From Alteribacillus iranensis (lineage in GTDB: Bacteria; Bacillota; Bacilli; Bacillales; Marinococcaceae), in contig NZ_FONT01000005.1 in NCBI RefSeq assembly GCF_900113025.1, positions 186,001 to 250,000 of the forward strand: a DNA stretch of 64,000 nucleotides, given 5' to 3'. Under the pieces are notes generated by a model that made no database searches, was not told the DNA's origin, and worked only from the letters and a program-made list of their open reading frames with translations. This document shows, piece after piece, positions 17,651 through 26,346 of the stretch (positions within the stretch are counted from its first letter, which is position 1; each line of letters starts with the position of its first letter). The position numbers and the translations under genes are program-made.

Positions 17651-18820
17651 CTAAATAACCAGGATTTCTTGGGGAACATCTGTTATTTTCCTCGCGCCGT
17701 CTTTCTCTATTACGATTGTTTCACTGACCGCCACGCCAGTTTCAAAGTCCGTCAAAAATGGAAGAATATGAATTACCATGTTTTCTTTTAGTACTGTCTT
17801 TTCCCCTTGTTTAATACTAATTCCATCACGCCAGGACGTAAAACCAATGCCCACCGAATAACCTGTACGAACATGTGAATATTCAATAACACCAGCTTCT
17901 TCTAACGATTTTTTACTTAAATTAGCTACCTGTTCAGCAGTCATCCCTGGGTACGTGTTCTTGATGACTTGATTAACTGCATACCTGCTTCCTTCTTCAA
18001 ACTCTTTAGCCAAATTAGTAGGTTCCCCAACTGATAATGTGCGCATAATCGGTGCAAAATACCTATAAACACACCCACTAAATTCTAAAAAGATAACGTC
18101 CTGTTCTTTTGCTCTATAGTTTTCCCAAGTTGGATGTCCAAATGACGACCTTTTCCCTATACCGATGATCGGATTCAAGCCACCGGGATGCTCACTTCCC
18201 AAATTCAACAAATCACTCATAACCACCGAGGCTATTTCCTTCTCTGATGGGAATTTTTTTAATTTCTTCGTTACATCTCTCATAACTTGATTTGTTAAAT
18301 GGGCTGCTTCTTCAATATATTGAATTTCTTGTTTAGATTTAACTAATCTACATTCGGTAATAACGTCTGTCCCATCTACAATGTTCTCAACACTATATAA
18401 TTCCCTTCGTAAAATTGACATGTGATGAGGGGTTATATATTTTGTCTTAAAGGGAATGCCAATCACTTTTTGTGAAATTCCCATTTTCTTCAATACCTGA
18501 ATAGTGACTTGTAACGGGTCATCGTTATCACCGTAAAAAATAATCTCTCTGACACACGTTTGATTCTTATAGCTGGCTGCTTGAAGTTTGCGGGTTACTA
18601 CAACAGGCTCTTCTGTAGGTGTAATTATTAGACATTGCCAGGGAAGAGCATCATAACCAAACGATCTATATCCTAATAGATAATTTAATTCAACTGGATC
18701 ATTTACTATCAGGATATCAATAGACCGTTCATACATGACTCTTCGAACAGCGTTTAATCTATTTTTATACTCTTCAATAGTAAAAGGTAAATTCTTTTCT
18801 TGTATCATACTGCTCATCAT
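17651..18820 (-). CDS. M24-family (creatinase/DoeA-like) hydrolase lacking metal ligands
   Basis: About 389 residues with an N-terminal creatinase-type domain (EYKNRLNAVRRVMYERSIDIL, then YLLGYRSFGYD) and a C-terminal pita-bread fold. In metallo-M24 peptidases two Asp, one His and two Glu bind two metals. Here the first Asp region reads FLEFSGCVYRYFAPIMRTL, with Glu/Ala-Pro instead of Asp and Asp. The His region reads RTGYSVGIGF without the usual GHG, and the first late Glu region reads IHILPFL. Only the final SETIVI Glu is kept. This is the pattern of metal-free C-N hydrolases such as creatinase and ectoine hydrolase DoeA, not of Xaa-Pro peptidases. The ATG at 18818-18820 follows AGAGAGGTG. 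Confidence 0.85.
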   Translation of the reverse strand: MMSSMIQEKNLPFTIEEYKNRLNAVRRVMYERSIDILIVNDPVELNYLLGYRSFGYDALPWQCLIITPTEEPVVVTRKLQAASYKNQTCVREIIFYGDNDDPLQVTIQVLKKMGISQKVIGIPFKTKYITPHHMSILRRELYSVENIVDGTDVITECRLVKSKQEIQYIEEAAHLTNQVMRDVTKKLKKFPSEKEIASVVMSDLLNLGSEHPGGLNPIIGIGKRSSFGHPTWENYRAKEQDVIFLEFSGCVYRYFAPIMRTLSVGEPTNLAKEFEEGSRYAVNQVIKNTYPGMTAEQVANLSKKSLEEAGVIEYSHVRTGYSVGIGFTSWRDGISIKQGEKTVLKENMVIHILPFLTDFETGVAVSETIVIEKDGARKITDVPQEILVI

Positions 18821-18964
18821 TAACACCTCTCTCGAAATGGAAAGTTATAACATTTTCGTTTGCAACTAATATCCTAATAGATATATTTCAAATCTAGTAA
18901 AAAGATAGAATAGCATTATGATTTCATGAATAACCGCGCAAGGTCCATTCGTGATCCTATCTTT

Positions 18965-19009
18965 GGAGCATACAAAGAAAGAAAAATCATTTCTTTTCTT
19001 TGCTGCTCC
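18965..19009. other. long hairpin between aminotransferase and M24 genes
   Basis: GGAGCA (18965-18970) pairs with TGCTCC (19004-19009), and the stem continues through near-complementary AAAGAAAGAAA and TTTCTTTTCTTT arms around a short loop, about 18 of 20 pairs. No U-tract follows on either strand, so it is not a clear terminator. It sits in a 287-bp gap inside the operon and could mark mRNA processing or partial attenuation. Confidence 0.45.
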
Positions 19010-19107
19010 TTCAAATAACTTGCTACACTGAATATGACACTTACTCTTTTCATAGTCTCCATATATATCTCGTCTCATTTACTGCTTATATAATACGGGT
19101 AATTTAG

Positions 19108-20061
19108 TTATTGTATTGACATTTTAGTAACGGGGTCCAACCATTTGGAGTATTTGGAATTTTCCCCTTTTACAATTTCGGAGAATTCCGATATTAAATG
19201 TTTTGTAATTGGCCCTGGTTTTCCGGCCCCAATTTCCCTAGCATCGACTTCTCGTACAGGTTTAATTTCCGCGGCACTTCCTGTCAAGAAAATCTCGTTT
19301 GCACTATATACTTCTCCCCTAGCAATACTTCTTACTTCAACTGTATAGCCTAAATCTCGTGCTAACTCAATGATTGACTTTCTTGTAATACCAGGTAATA
19401 TTGACGAATCTAAACCTGGGGTAGCGATAACTCCATCTTTTACTACAAAAATGTTTTCCGTACATGCCTCTGCTACATTACCCAATCCATCTAACATTAA
19501 TGCTTCATCAAATCCTTTATCTTTTGCATCAACTCTTGCTAACATGGAACCAATGTACAATCCAGTGGCTTTTGCTGCTGAAGGAACCATTTGAGAGTGC
19601 ACTCTAATCCATGGCGAGAAACAACAACTTACGCCTTTTTCTATTGTTTCTGCCCCGAGATAATTCTCCCACGGCCACGTCGCAATCACCACATCCACAG
19701 GACAATCAAGCGGATGAACTCCCAAAGAATGATAACCGAAAAATGCCAAGGGTCTAATGTAACAAGACTCTAACTTATTCTCAATGATAGTATTATTGAT
19801 TGCTTCAATTAATTCTTCATCGCTGTACGGTATTGTCATCCTTATTTGTTTAGCAGAGTCTCTCCATCTTTCTATATGCTCCTTGACTCGAAAAGTTCTC
19901 GGACCGTCAATCGTGTTGTAGCAGCGAAGTCCTTCAAATACCCCTGAACCATAGGCAACTCCATGTGACAATACATGAATTTGTGCTTCCTCCCACTTCA
20001 CTAACTTCCCGTTAAACCATATTTTTTCTACATCTGGAAACCATTTGTTTTCTTCCATCAT
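19108..20061 (-). CDS. branched-chain-type aminotransferase (class IV PLP enzyme)
   Basis: PLP enzyme of fold IV, about 317 residues. The family marks HVLSHGVAYGSGVFEGLRCYN, RPLAFFGYHSLGVHPLD, KATGLYIGSMLA (the lysine here is the candidate PLP Schiff base), EACTENIFVVKDGVIATP and GITRKSIIELA are all present in order. It would transfer the amino group between branched-chain or related amino acids and 2-oxoglutarate. The start is one of three consecutive start codons after GGGAG; I chose the first ATG. It is not near ilv or leu genes but inside a catabolic operon with a TPP enzyme and an aldehyde dehydrogenase, so a degradative role is likely. Confidence 0.9.
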   Translation of the reverse strand: MMEENKWFPDVEKIWFNGKLVKWEEAQIHVLSHGVAYGSGVFEGLRCYNTIDGPRTFRVKEHIERWRDSAKQIRMTIPYSDEELIEAINNTIIENKLESCYIRPLAFFGYHSLGVHPLDCPVDVVIATWPWENYLGAETIEKGVSCCFSPWIRVHSQMVPSAAKATGLYIGSMLARVDAKDKGFDEALMLDGLGNVAEACTENIFVVKDGVIATPGLDSSILPGITRKSIIELARDLGYTVEVRSIARGEVYSANEIFLTGSAAEIKPVREVDAREIGAGKPGPITKHLISEFSEIVKGENSKYSKWLDPVTKMSIQ

Positions 20062-20150
20062 CACTTACCACTCCCTGTCTTTATTTTTAGCCGAATTTTT
20101 TTATATTTATATACCACTGCAACCGCGAATTACAATATACCTTTAAATTT

Positions 20151-21638
20151 TTATTTAAAGAAACCGGCTGGCGGCAATTGGTATCCTGCAACAATTGTCT
20201 TTGACTGGGTATAGCTATCTAATGCCTCTTTACTGTACTCGCGACCGACTCCGCTATTTTTATAACCGCCAAATGGCGCCCCAGATTGGAAGTTAAAATA
20301 CTGATTGATCCATACACTTCCTGCTTCAAGCTTGTTTGCCGTATTGAGTGCGTTCTCTAAATCTTCCGTCATAATTCCAGCGGCAAGTCCATAGTCAACG
20401 TCATTCGCTATTTGAATCACTTCCTCTACGTCACTCCACTTTGTCACCGTGCATGCCGGTCCGAATATCTCTTCCTGAGAGATTCTCATATGAGGCTCTG
20501 CTTCAATAATAGTCGGTTCAATGAAGTAGCCGTATTCATGATCTGTTACTGTTACTCGATTACCCCCATACAATATTTTCGCCCCTTCTTCACGGGCAAT
20601 ATCAAAGTAGCCGAGGACCCTTTTGCCTTGTTTTTCATTAATAAGAGCCCCTAATCGAGTCGAACGGTCCGATGGATCACCAATTTTTACCTCTTTTGCT
20701 CTATCAATAAGTTTTTCAACAAATTGATCATATATATCTTCATGAACTAATAACCGAGTTCCGAGAATACAACTTTCCCCATTAAAGAAGGTATAGCCAA
20801 GTGTCGCGTTTTCTACGGCACGATCAATATCTACGTCTGGGAACACGATATGGGGTGCTTTTCCTCCCAACTCAAGAGTGACCGGTAAAATTCGCTCTCC
20901 CGCTGTTTTCCCAACAAGACGACCAACTTCCACACTTCCCGTAAAGGCGAGCTTGTCTATGTCAGGATGATCAATAAGGGACTGTCCGGCTTCATGTCCA
21001 TATCCTGGCACAACATTCAGTACACCTGACGGCAAAATGTCTTGGAGAAGTTTGGCTAGTTCCATTGTCGATAGACTTGCGTCTTCCGCAGGCTTTAATA
21101 CAACCGTATTTCCTGCAGCCAGAGCTGGTGCAAGCTTAAATGACACCATGATCATTGGTACATTCCATGGAATAATCTGTGCACAGACACCAAGTGCTTC
21201 CTTTTTAACAATAAGGTGACCATTTTGAACAGGACGGGAAGCACCTTCATATGTCAAAATAGCCGACGCGAAATAACGGAATTGGTATATAGCAAGCTCG
21301 TAATCTAAGTCAAACTCATGAAGCGGACGTCCAGTATCTAAACACTCTATCATTTTTAAACGTTCTTGATTTTCTTCTATCACATCGGCTACTTTATGCA
21401 AAAGAGCGGAGCGTTCTTCGATGGTTGTGTCGGCCCAATCCGGAAAAGCTGCTCTCGCTGCTTTTGCTGCTCGATCGATATCTTCTTTCCCTCCTCGTCC
21501 AATCCGAGATAGCATTTTTCCATTTGACGCATTAACCGCATTAATATAACCGTTAGTAGGTTGTTGAAACTCTCCTCCAATAAATGGTCCATACTCAGCA
21601 TCCAATGAAATATTTACAGCTGTACTTTTCGTTTCCAT
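20151..21638 (-). CDS. NAD(P)-dependent aldehyde dehydrogenase
   Basis: ALDH superfamily, 495 residues, the usual length. The cofactor region IIPWNVPMIMVSFKLAPALAAGN, the general-base Glu in LELGGKAPHIVF and the nucleophile Cys in FNGESCILGTR are present in the right order, and the C-terminus has PFGGYKNSGVGRE. It has a GGAGGG site before the ATG. It sits between the TPP enzyme and the aminotransferase, so the most economical role is oxidising the aldehyde released by the TPP enzyme to an acid. Specificity cannot be read from sequence. Confidence 0.93.
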   Translation of the reverse strand: METKSTAVNISLDAEYGPFIGGEFQQPTNGYINAVNASNGKMLSRIGRGGKEDIDRAAKAARAAFPDWADTTIEERSALLHKVADVIEENQERLKMIECLDTGRPLHEFDLDYELAIYQFRYFASAILTYEGASRPVQNGHLIVKKEALGVCAQIIPWNVPMIMVSFKLAPALAAGNTVVLKPAEDASLSTMELAKLLQDILPSGVLNVVPGYGHEAGQSLIDHPDIDKLAFTGSVEVGRLVGKTAGERILPVTLELGGKAPHIVFPDVDIDRAVENATLGYTFFNGESCILGTRLLVHEDIYDQFVEKLIDRAKEVKIGDPSDRSTRLGALINEKQGKRVLGYFDIAREEGAKILYGGNRVTVTDHEYGYFIEPTIIEAEPHMRISQEEIFGPACTVTKWSDVEEVIQIANDVDYGLAAGIMTEDLENALNTANKLEAGSVWINQYFNFQSGAPFGGYKNSGVGREYSKEALDSYTQSKTIVAGYQLPPAGFFK

Positions 21639-21669
21639 TTACATCCCTCCATAATTTATTTGCTTTTTC

Positions 21670-21698
21670 ATAATAGCACGTTTTACATAAATTCTTAA
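21670..21698 (-). promoter_or_regulatory. candidate sigma-A promoter before the aldehyde dehydrogenase gene
   Basis: Minus strand TTAAGA (21698-21693), a 17-nt spacer and TATTAT (21675-21670), in the 226-bp gap before the ATG. A TGTTAA half-site like that at 23743 overlaps the -35 element. Moderate match only. Confidence 0.35.
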
Positions 21699-21864
21699 CA
21701 GTGAATAAATTCCGCCATTTTTTCGACTCAATCGACTACAGCAATAACTCGGTGGGGCAATTGAATGGCAGGAATTTGTTCATAACACTTGTGACAAATC
21801 AATAACTTCTACTTTGTCCTCTTGCAAGCTACTTAATAGATCACCAAGAACGTTTTTTATACAC

Positions 21865-23649
21865 TCATTTTTCTACCCCCATTTCTGCTATGTTGTCTTT
21901 TATACTCATTGAATAGATAGTCTCATCTTTAAGGTAAACATGAGGAATACTCACATTAATAACAGCTGAACGGCCTTCCTTAACCGTATTCAAACCTTTT
22001 CGTAAGGCTGTTTTTAATTCGCTCTTACTATCTACATTTAAAGGTTTTGCATTACCTGCCGCTTCTGCAATCGAAGCCAAATCTGCGCTTGGGTCAAAAT
22101 GAACGAAAAAATCTTCCATTTCATTAGCTATCCCTCTTGGGTGAACCCCTAACGTTGACATTCTAGGAGCCTTCCAGCCTGAATTATTGTAAATAACTGT
22201 TAAGAATGGGGCATGATATCTTTTTGACATCCAATGAACAGAAGACGGGACACTAAACAAATAAGAGCCATCACCTGTCAAGCTGACAACTGTTTTTTCA
22301 GGCTTTGCTAGTTTCATTCCTACTGCTGCCCCACCATTCCATCCTAATGACCCTGCTCCGCTGCCATAATAAGATCCAGGAGTATTTAGCTCAATGTGGT
22401 TAGAGATAGCGCCATAACTAGTGATTCCCTCATTTAAAATGATAGTCTCTTCCTCATCAATGACATCTCTTACACAGGCCGTAAGATATTCTGGGGTAAT
22501 CATGTCACTTTCGGCTTGTTCCAGTTTTCTTTTCTCTTCAACCATACGTTGATGGATACTTGAATATTTCTTCCAACGTTCATTAATTATTGTCTTATTC
22601 AATGTACAGTTCTCATCAATAAATTGATTGAGCTGACTTAAAACTGTATAAGAATCCGCTTTCAAGAAACGTTTCGAAGGTATATACCAAAGCGGCATTT
22701 CCTCTTTTAAAGGATCGACATCTAAATAGTAAACTACGGCTTTTTCTGAAGGTTTGTTTTTCATTTGTATCCACGGTACATCACTATCAATAACTAAGAT
22801 AAAATCGGCTTCGGCCAGATGTTCATTTTGTTCGGCCGTATTCCATTGAGAACCTAAATGCATCGGATGGTCAGCAGGAAAGTTCATTTGATGAGGAATC
22901 GATTCAATGACTGGGATAGCTGTTTTATCACATAACCGTACAAGTTCTTTTACAGCCTCTGAGTTTCTTCCTAGATAGGATGTAATAATAAGAGGTTTTT
23001 CTGCTCTTAGTATATCAGACGTAAGTTCTCCTAATTGATTAGGCGCAATAGCTCCGGGAGAAATTGGCTCCCATAATTCAGGACTAAGGGTAACTGGTTT
23101 TGCTTCCTCCTCCATTACTTCTCGAGGTCCCATCAAGTATACTGGGCCGGTTGGATCACTTTTAGCAATTTGCAGAGCACGATACACGAGTTGTTTTACA
23201 TTAGAGCCTGATCTAATTTCATTGTCATACTTTGTATATCCTCGAATAATACCACGTTGGTCAGGGACATCTTGGATCCAGTGGATAAATTCATTACGAC
23301 TACCTGTCAATTCACCCTCTTGTGTGTATGGTGAAGCTCCTGCAAATATAAGCACAGGGACTCTACTTCGTGAAGCATTATGAATGGCTCCTCCTAAATT
23401 TTGAGTTCCGCATTCTACATGTACAAGGACTGCTTGTGGCTCACCGGTAGCTTGAGCATACCCATGTGCTGCACTTAAAGCAGCAAATTCGTGAGGACAC
23501 GTGATAACTGTCGGCAATGCTTTTTTCTCTTTTTTTGCTTTAGCTAAACTTTCAATAATTGCTGGATGGTCACTCCCTAAATTTGCGAATATATAAGATA
23601 CACCCGCTTCTTGGAGTGCTTCTAGAAAGGCAGCGCCGGTTGTATACAT
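21865..23649 (-). CDS. thiamine-pyrophosphate-dependent enzyme, acetolactate synthase / 2-oxoacid decarboxylase-like
   Basis: Three-domain TPP enzyme of 594 residues. The N-terminal pyrimidine domain holds the activating Glu in TCPHEFAALSAAHGYAQ (about residue 54). The central domain follows with RADILRAEKPLI-like sequence, and the PP domain has the GDGSYLFSVPSSVHWM motif with NNSGW, the Mg-TPP site. The fold is shared by acetolactate synthase, benzoylformate decarboxylase and sulfoacetaldehyde acetyltransferase. No regulatory subunit gene is nearby, so anabolic acetolactate synthase is unlikely. Being first in an operon with an aminotransferase and an aldehyde dehydrogenase, it probably decarboxylates a 2-oxoacid, an inference from context. 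Confidence 0.85.
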   Translation of the reverse strand: MYTTGAAFLEALQEAGVSYIFANLGSDHPAIIESLAKAKKEKKALPTVITCPHEFAALSAAHGYAQATGEPQAVLVHVECGTQNLGGAIHNASRSRVPVLIFAGASPYTQEGELTGSRNEFIHWIQDVPDQRGIIRGYTKYDNEIRSGSNVKQLVYRALQIAKSDPTGPVYLMGPREVMEEEAKPVTLSPELWEPISPGAIAPNQLGELTSDILRAEKPLIITSYLGRNSEAVKELVRLCDKTAIPVIESIPHQMNFPADHPMHLGSQWNTAEQNEHLAEADFILVIDSDVPWIQMKNKPSEKAVVYYLDVDPLKEEMPLWYIPSKRFLKADSYTVLSQLNQFIDENCTLNKTIINERWKKYSSIHQRMVEEKRKLEQAESDMITPEYLTACVRDVIDEEETIILNEGITSYGAISNHIELNTPGSYYGSGAGSLGWNGGAAVGMKLAKPEKTVVSLTGDGSYLFSVPSSVHWMSKRYHAPFLTVIYNNSGWKAPRMSTLGVHPRGIANEMEDFFVHFDPSADLASIAEAAGNAKPLNVDSKSELKTALRKGLNTVKEGRSAVINVSIPHVYLKDETIYSMSIKDNIAEMGVEK

Positions 23650-23691
23650 TGCCTTGATCCCTCCGATACTTTTAATAAATACTATAATAGG

Positions 23692-23720
23692 TTAAAAAAT
23701 ATTGCTTATACGTTTATAAT
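23692..23720 (+). promoter_or_regulatory. candidate promoter of the divergent Crp/Fnr gene
   Basis: TTAAAA (23692-23697), 17-nt spacer and a perfect TATAAT (23715-23720), about 83 nt before the ATG. The palindrome at 23743-23758 lies downstream of the expected start site, where binding would repress the regulator's own gene. Confidence 0.5.
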
Positions 23721-23758
23721 AGAGAGTAACAACATGACTGTCTGTTAAGTAATTAACA
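23716..23758 (-). promoter_or_regulatory. class-II-type Crp/Fnr operator and promoter of the M24/TPP/TRAP operon
   Basis: The palindrome TGTTAA-N4-TTAACA lies at 23743-23758, next to a Crp/Fnr gene. On the minus strand it overlaps a CAGACA -35-like element (23744-23739), spaced 17 nt from TATTAT (23721-23716). Taking +1 near 23709, the palindrome is centred at -41.5, the classical class II activator position. Confidence 0.55.
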
Positions 23759-23802
23759 TTTTTCAAATATTTTTACTTTTCTACCTATTGGGAGGGGTGT
23801 GA

Positions 23803-24417
23803 ATGAATACGCCTACATTCACCTGGAGGAACGTCAAGCATTACGGCCAAAGACTAACCATACCTAAAAAAGAGATAATTTATCATCAAGGGGAAGAGGG
23901 CAAAGGTTTTTATTTTTTGGAAGAAGGAGAAGTAAAAATATCCATAATAAGAGATGATGGTTACGAGCGTATCATTGATTATGTAACACCGGAACAATTA
24001 ATTGGAGAACAAGGAATCAGCAACGATTCTTATGTTACTACCGCCGAAACAATCACTGATTCTGTCCTTTATTATTTTACTAAAAATAAGTTTCACCAAT
24101 TATGTAAAGAAGTTCCCGAAGCTGCTGAAGCGTTTAGCATCTCCTTCATTACTAAGATCCGTCTGCTTGTAGATGCACAATCCTTATTAGATGCACCTGT
24201 AGACGTACAATTAGCTCATTACCTTCTGCTTCTCTGTCAAAAACATAACAGCTTCTGGATTGAAATAAATAAAACAGCTATGTCTCGATATTTAGGGAAG
24301 TCTCGTGTGACCATTTGGAAAATCTTGAAGCAATGGGAAAAAAAAGACATCATTAGGCTTCAGGACCATTTCGTTCATTTGAAAGATGTGGCTGCCTTGA
24401 GAGATTTTTTAATGTGA
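23803..24417 (+). CDS. Crp/Fnr family transcriptional regulator
   Basis: A 204-residue regulator: a cyclic-nucleotide-binding-like beta-barrel (IIYHQGEEGKGFYFLEEGEVKI) over residues 25-110, a dimer helix, and a C-terminal winged helix whose recognition region reads MSRYLGKSRVTIWKILKQW. There is no N-terminal cysteine cluster, so it is not an oxygen-sensing FNR, and the residues that bind cAMP in Crp are not obvious. It is divergent from the TPP/TRAP operon with an operator-like palindrome between them, and is probably its activator. Its last 9 bases overlap the convergent second Crp/Fnr gene. Confidence 0.88.
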   Translation: MNTPTFTWRNVKHYGQRLTIPKKEIIYHQGEEGKGFYFLEEGEVKISIIRDDGYERIIDYVTPEQLIGEQGISNDSYVTTAETITDSVLYYFTKNKFHQLCKEVPEAAEAFSISFITKIRLLVDAQSLLDAPVDVQLAHYLLLLCQKHNSFWIEINKTAMSRYLGKSRVTIWKILKQWEKKDIIRLQDHFVHLKDVAALRDFLM

Positions 24418-25041
24418 GAGGACCCTCTTTATACTATCCAAATCTGTTATTACTATTTTTTTATTTTTAGTCTTAACCACCTCTGGCCCCCACTTCTTTA
24501 GAAGCTTATAAATTGTAATCCTAGTTAAGCCTGTATATTGGGTTATCTCGTGTTGTGATAAAGGGAGTATACTTTGGTTATCGTACTTTTTACTGATTTC
24601 TACCAATGTGTGGGCTAGAATTTTTTCAGCTGGCAACGAATGTAAAACGATGTTGTTCAGCAACAGTTCCAGCTTACTTCGTAAAGATTTAAACATTAAT
24701 TGTCTAAACGTTTGGTCCTCTTTTACTAAAGCTTTCGTTACCTCACTAGAAAAGCGGTATACTACAGCATCTTCTAAAACAATGGCAGTTGAAAAATATG
24801 GTTTCTTATCCACGGTTTGCTCGCCAAAAGCCATGCCGGCATGTAAGATTTCCAATGTCCTTGTCTTCCCGGTAAACGCTGCAGTATACACTTTCACTTT
24901 TCCTTTTTCTAAAAAATATACATCTCCTGTTCCCCTCGTTCCTTCCTCATAAATCAGCGTCTCTCTTTTTAAAAATTGTCTTTCACCTAAATGAAGATAA
25001 TTAATCCATTTCTTTGACTTTGTTTCAGAAAGAGGTAACAA
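24409..25041 (-). CDS. Crp/Fnr family transcriptional regulator, last gene of the anthranilate operon
   Basis: A 210-residue regulator of the same family as its convergent neighbour but only distantly similar. The sensor barrel shows LIYEEGTRGTGDVYFLEKGKVKV, and the winged helix shows LSQHEITQYTGLTRITIYKLLKKW. No cysteine cluster for iron-sulfur binding is seen. It starts 24 nt after the TRAP large permease gene and is therefore co-transcribed with the anthranilate genes. It may tie this operon to the same signal as the neighbouring TPP/TRAP operon. Confidence 0.87.
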   Translation of the reverse strand: MLPLSETKSKKWINYLHLGERQFLKRETLIYEEGTRGTGDVYFLEKGKVKVYTAAFTGKTRTLEILHAGMAFGEQTVDKKPYFSTAIVLEDAVVYRFSSEVTKALVKEDQTFRQLMFKSLRSKLELLLNNIVLHSLPAEKILAHTLVEISKKYDNQSILPLSQHEITQYTGLTRITIYKLLKKWGPEVVKTKNKKIVITDLDSIKRVLSH

Positions 25042-25065
25042 AAAACCACCGCCTTATTCCATTCA

Positions 25066-26346
25066 TTATAGACCGAGCATCCTTGGAATTAATAACACAG
25101 CATCTTCCCAGTAGGTAATAATAAAAAGCACGATGACCCCCATAGTCAGAAAAGGGAATACACTTTTGATGAGACTCTCAAACTTCACTTCAGCAATAGA
25201 GGAAACAATAAATAAGCCTGTACCAATTGGTGGTGTCAATAATCCAATTGTTAAGTTGATACAGATAATGACACCAAAATGAATCGGATCAATTCCATAC
25301 GTCATGAGAAGAGGCATAAAAACAGGTACCAATATAATTAAAGCTGCAATCCCATCCAACACTGCTCCTAATAACAGTAAAAATATGTTTAAAAGCAGTA
25401 AAAACACAATTGGATTCTCAGATAAAGAAAGCATACCGTTTGCAATAGTTTGAGGTATTTGTTCAAATGCAATCATCCAACCGAAAGCACCTGCCATTGC
25501 AATTAGAAAAGTTACTGTAGCAGTGCTTACAACAGTGTTAAATAAAATGTTTGGAAGTTTGTTCAGCTTTAGTTCTTTGTAAAATAAGAACCCAACGAGA
25601 AAAGCGATCACACAAGCAACAGCTGCCGATTCGGTTGCTGTAAAAGCACCACTTAAAATCCCTACAATAATTACTAAGGGTACAAGAAGAGCTGGAAGTA
25701 CGGAAACAGTGCTTTTCAACATTTCATGAGATGTAGATTTTTCGCTTTTCGGAAAATTGTATTTATATCCCATGAAGGCGATCAAACCGACAAAGGCAGC
25801 ACCATATATAATACCAGGTATGATTCCCGCCATAAACAATCCACCAATAGAAGCCCCCGACAGGGTACCATAAATAATGAAAATCATACTAGGAGGTATA
25901 ATTGGCGCTACTATGGAGGAAGACAAAGTTAATGCAGCAGAAAACCCTCGGTCATATCCTTCTTTTTCCATTTCTGGAACCATTGTTTTACTCATCATGG
26001 CTGCTTGAGCATTCGCAGAGCCTAAAATGGAGGCTAAGAACATATTAGCTATTACCGTTACGTAGGCAAGCCCGCCACGAAAATGACCTAATAACACACG
26101 TGCAAAACGTACTAATTTTGAGGTAATACCACCACCATTCATCAATTCCCCAGCCAACATAAAAAGAGGAATAGCTAGTAGACCATAGTTATCTAAGCTT
26201 GAAAACAGTTGTTGCGGCATGGAAGTGAGCAATTGCGGGTCACCTAACGTAAAGAAATAAAGTAATGTCATCAACCCAAGTACTAGAGAAATAGGCACTC
26301 CAATTGCCAAGAAGACAAAAAATAACAGTATAACTATGATTTCCAT
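25066..26346 (-). CDS. TRAP transporter large permease (DctM family), second system
   Basis: About 426 residues, 12 or so hydrophobic segments, with DctM marks IPLFMLAGELMNGGGI, ANMFLASILGSANAQAAM and PPSMIFIIYGTLSGASIGG. The ATG at 26344-26346 has AAGGAGG upstream and overlaps the small-subunit stop by 13 nt; the longer frame to 26406 has no ribosome site. It lies at the downstream end of the anthranilate operon, so the transporter most likely brings in anthranilate or a related aromatic acid. Confidence 0.92.
   Translation of the reverse strand: MEIIVILLFFVFLAIGVPISLVLGLMTLLYFFTLGDPQLLTSMPQQLFSSLDNYGLLAIPLFMLAGELMNGGGITSKLVRFARVLLGHFRGGLAYVTVIANMFLASILGSANAQAAMMSKTMVPEMEKEGYDRGFSAALTLSSSIVAPIIPPSMIFIIYGTLSGASIGGLFMAGIIPGIIYGAAFVGLIAFMGYKYNFPKSEKSTSHEMLKSTVSVLPALLVPLVIIVGILSGAFTATESAAVACVIAFLVGFLFYKELKLNKLPNILFNTVVSTATVTFLIAMAGAFGWMIAFEQIPQTIANGMLSLSENPIVFLLLLNIFLLLLGAVLDGIAALIILVPVFMPLLMTYGIDPIHFGVIICINLTIGLLTPPIGTGLFIVSSIAEVKFESLIKSVFPFLTMGVIVLFIITYWEDAVLLIPRMLGL

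Noticed and set aside
16551-18820. Ectoine degradation cluster (EutC/DoeA plus TRAP)
   Set aside because: The OCD and M24 genes resemble that pair, but no N-acetyl-diaminobutyrate deacetylase, threonine dehydratase-like eutB or GABA-type transaminase is present, so the specific pathway is not claimed.
18900-18990. Possible T-box leader (TGGACC...GCGCGG) on the minus strand between aminotransferase and M24 genes
   Set aside because: The conserved TGGNACCGCG core is interrupted, no specifier loop or terminator follows, and the gene downstream is not aminoacyl-tRNA or amino acid biosynthesis related.
21685-21700. Second Crp/Fnr site (TGTTAA-N4-TTATGT) at the aldehyde dehydrogenase promoter
   Set aside because: Only one half-site matches and its centre is near -30, not at a usual activator position.
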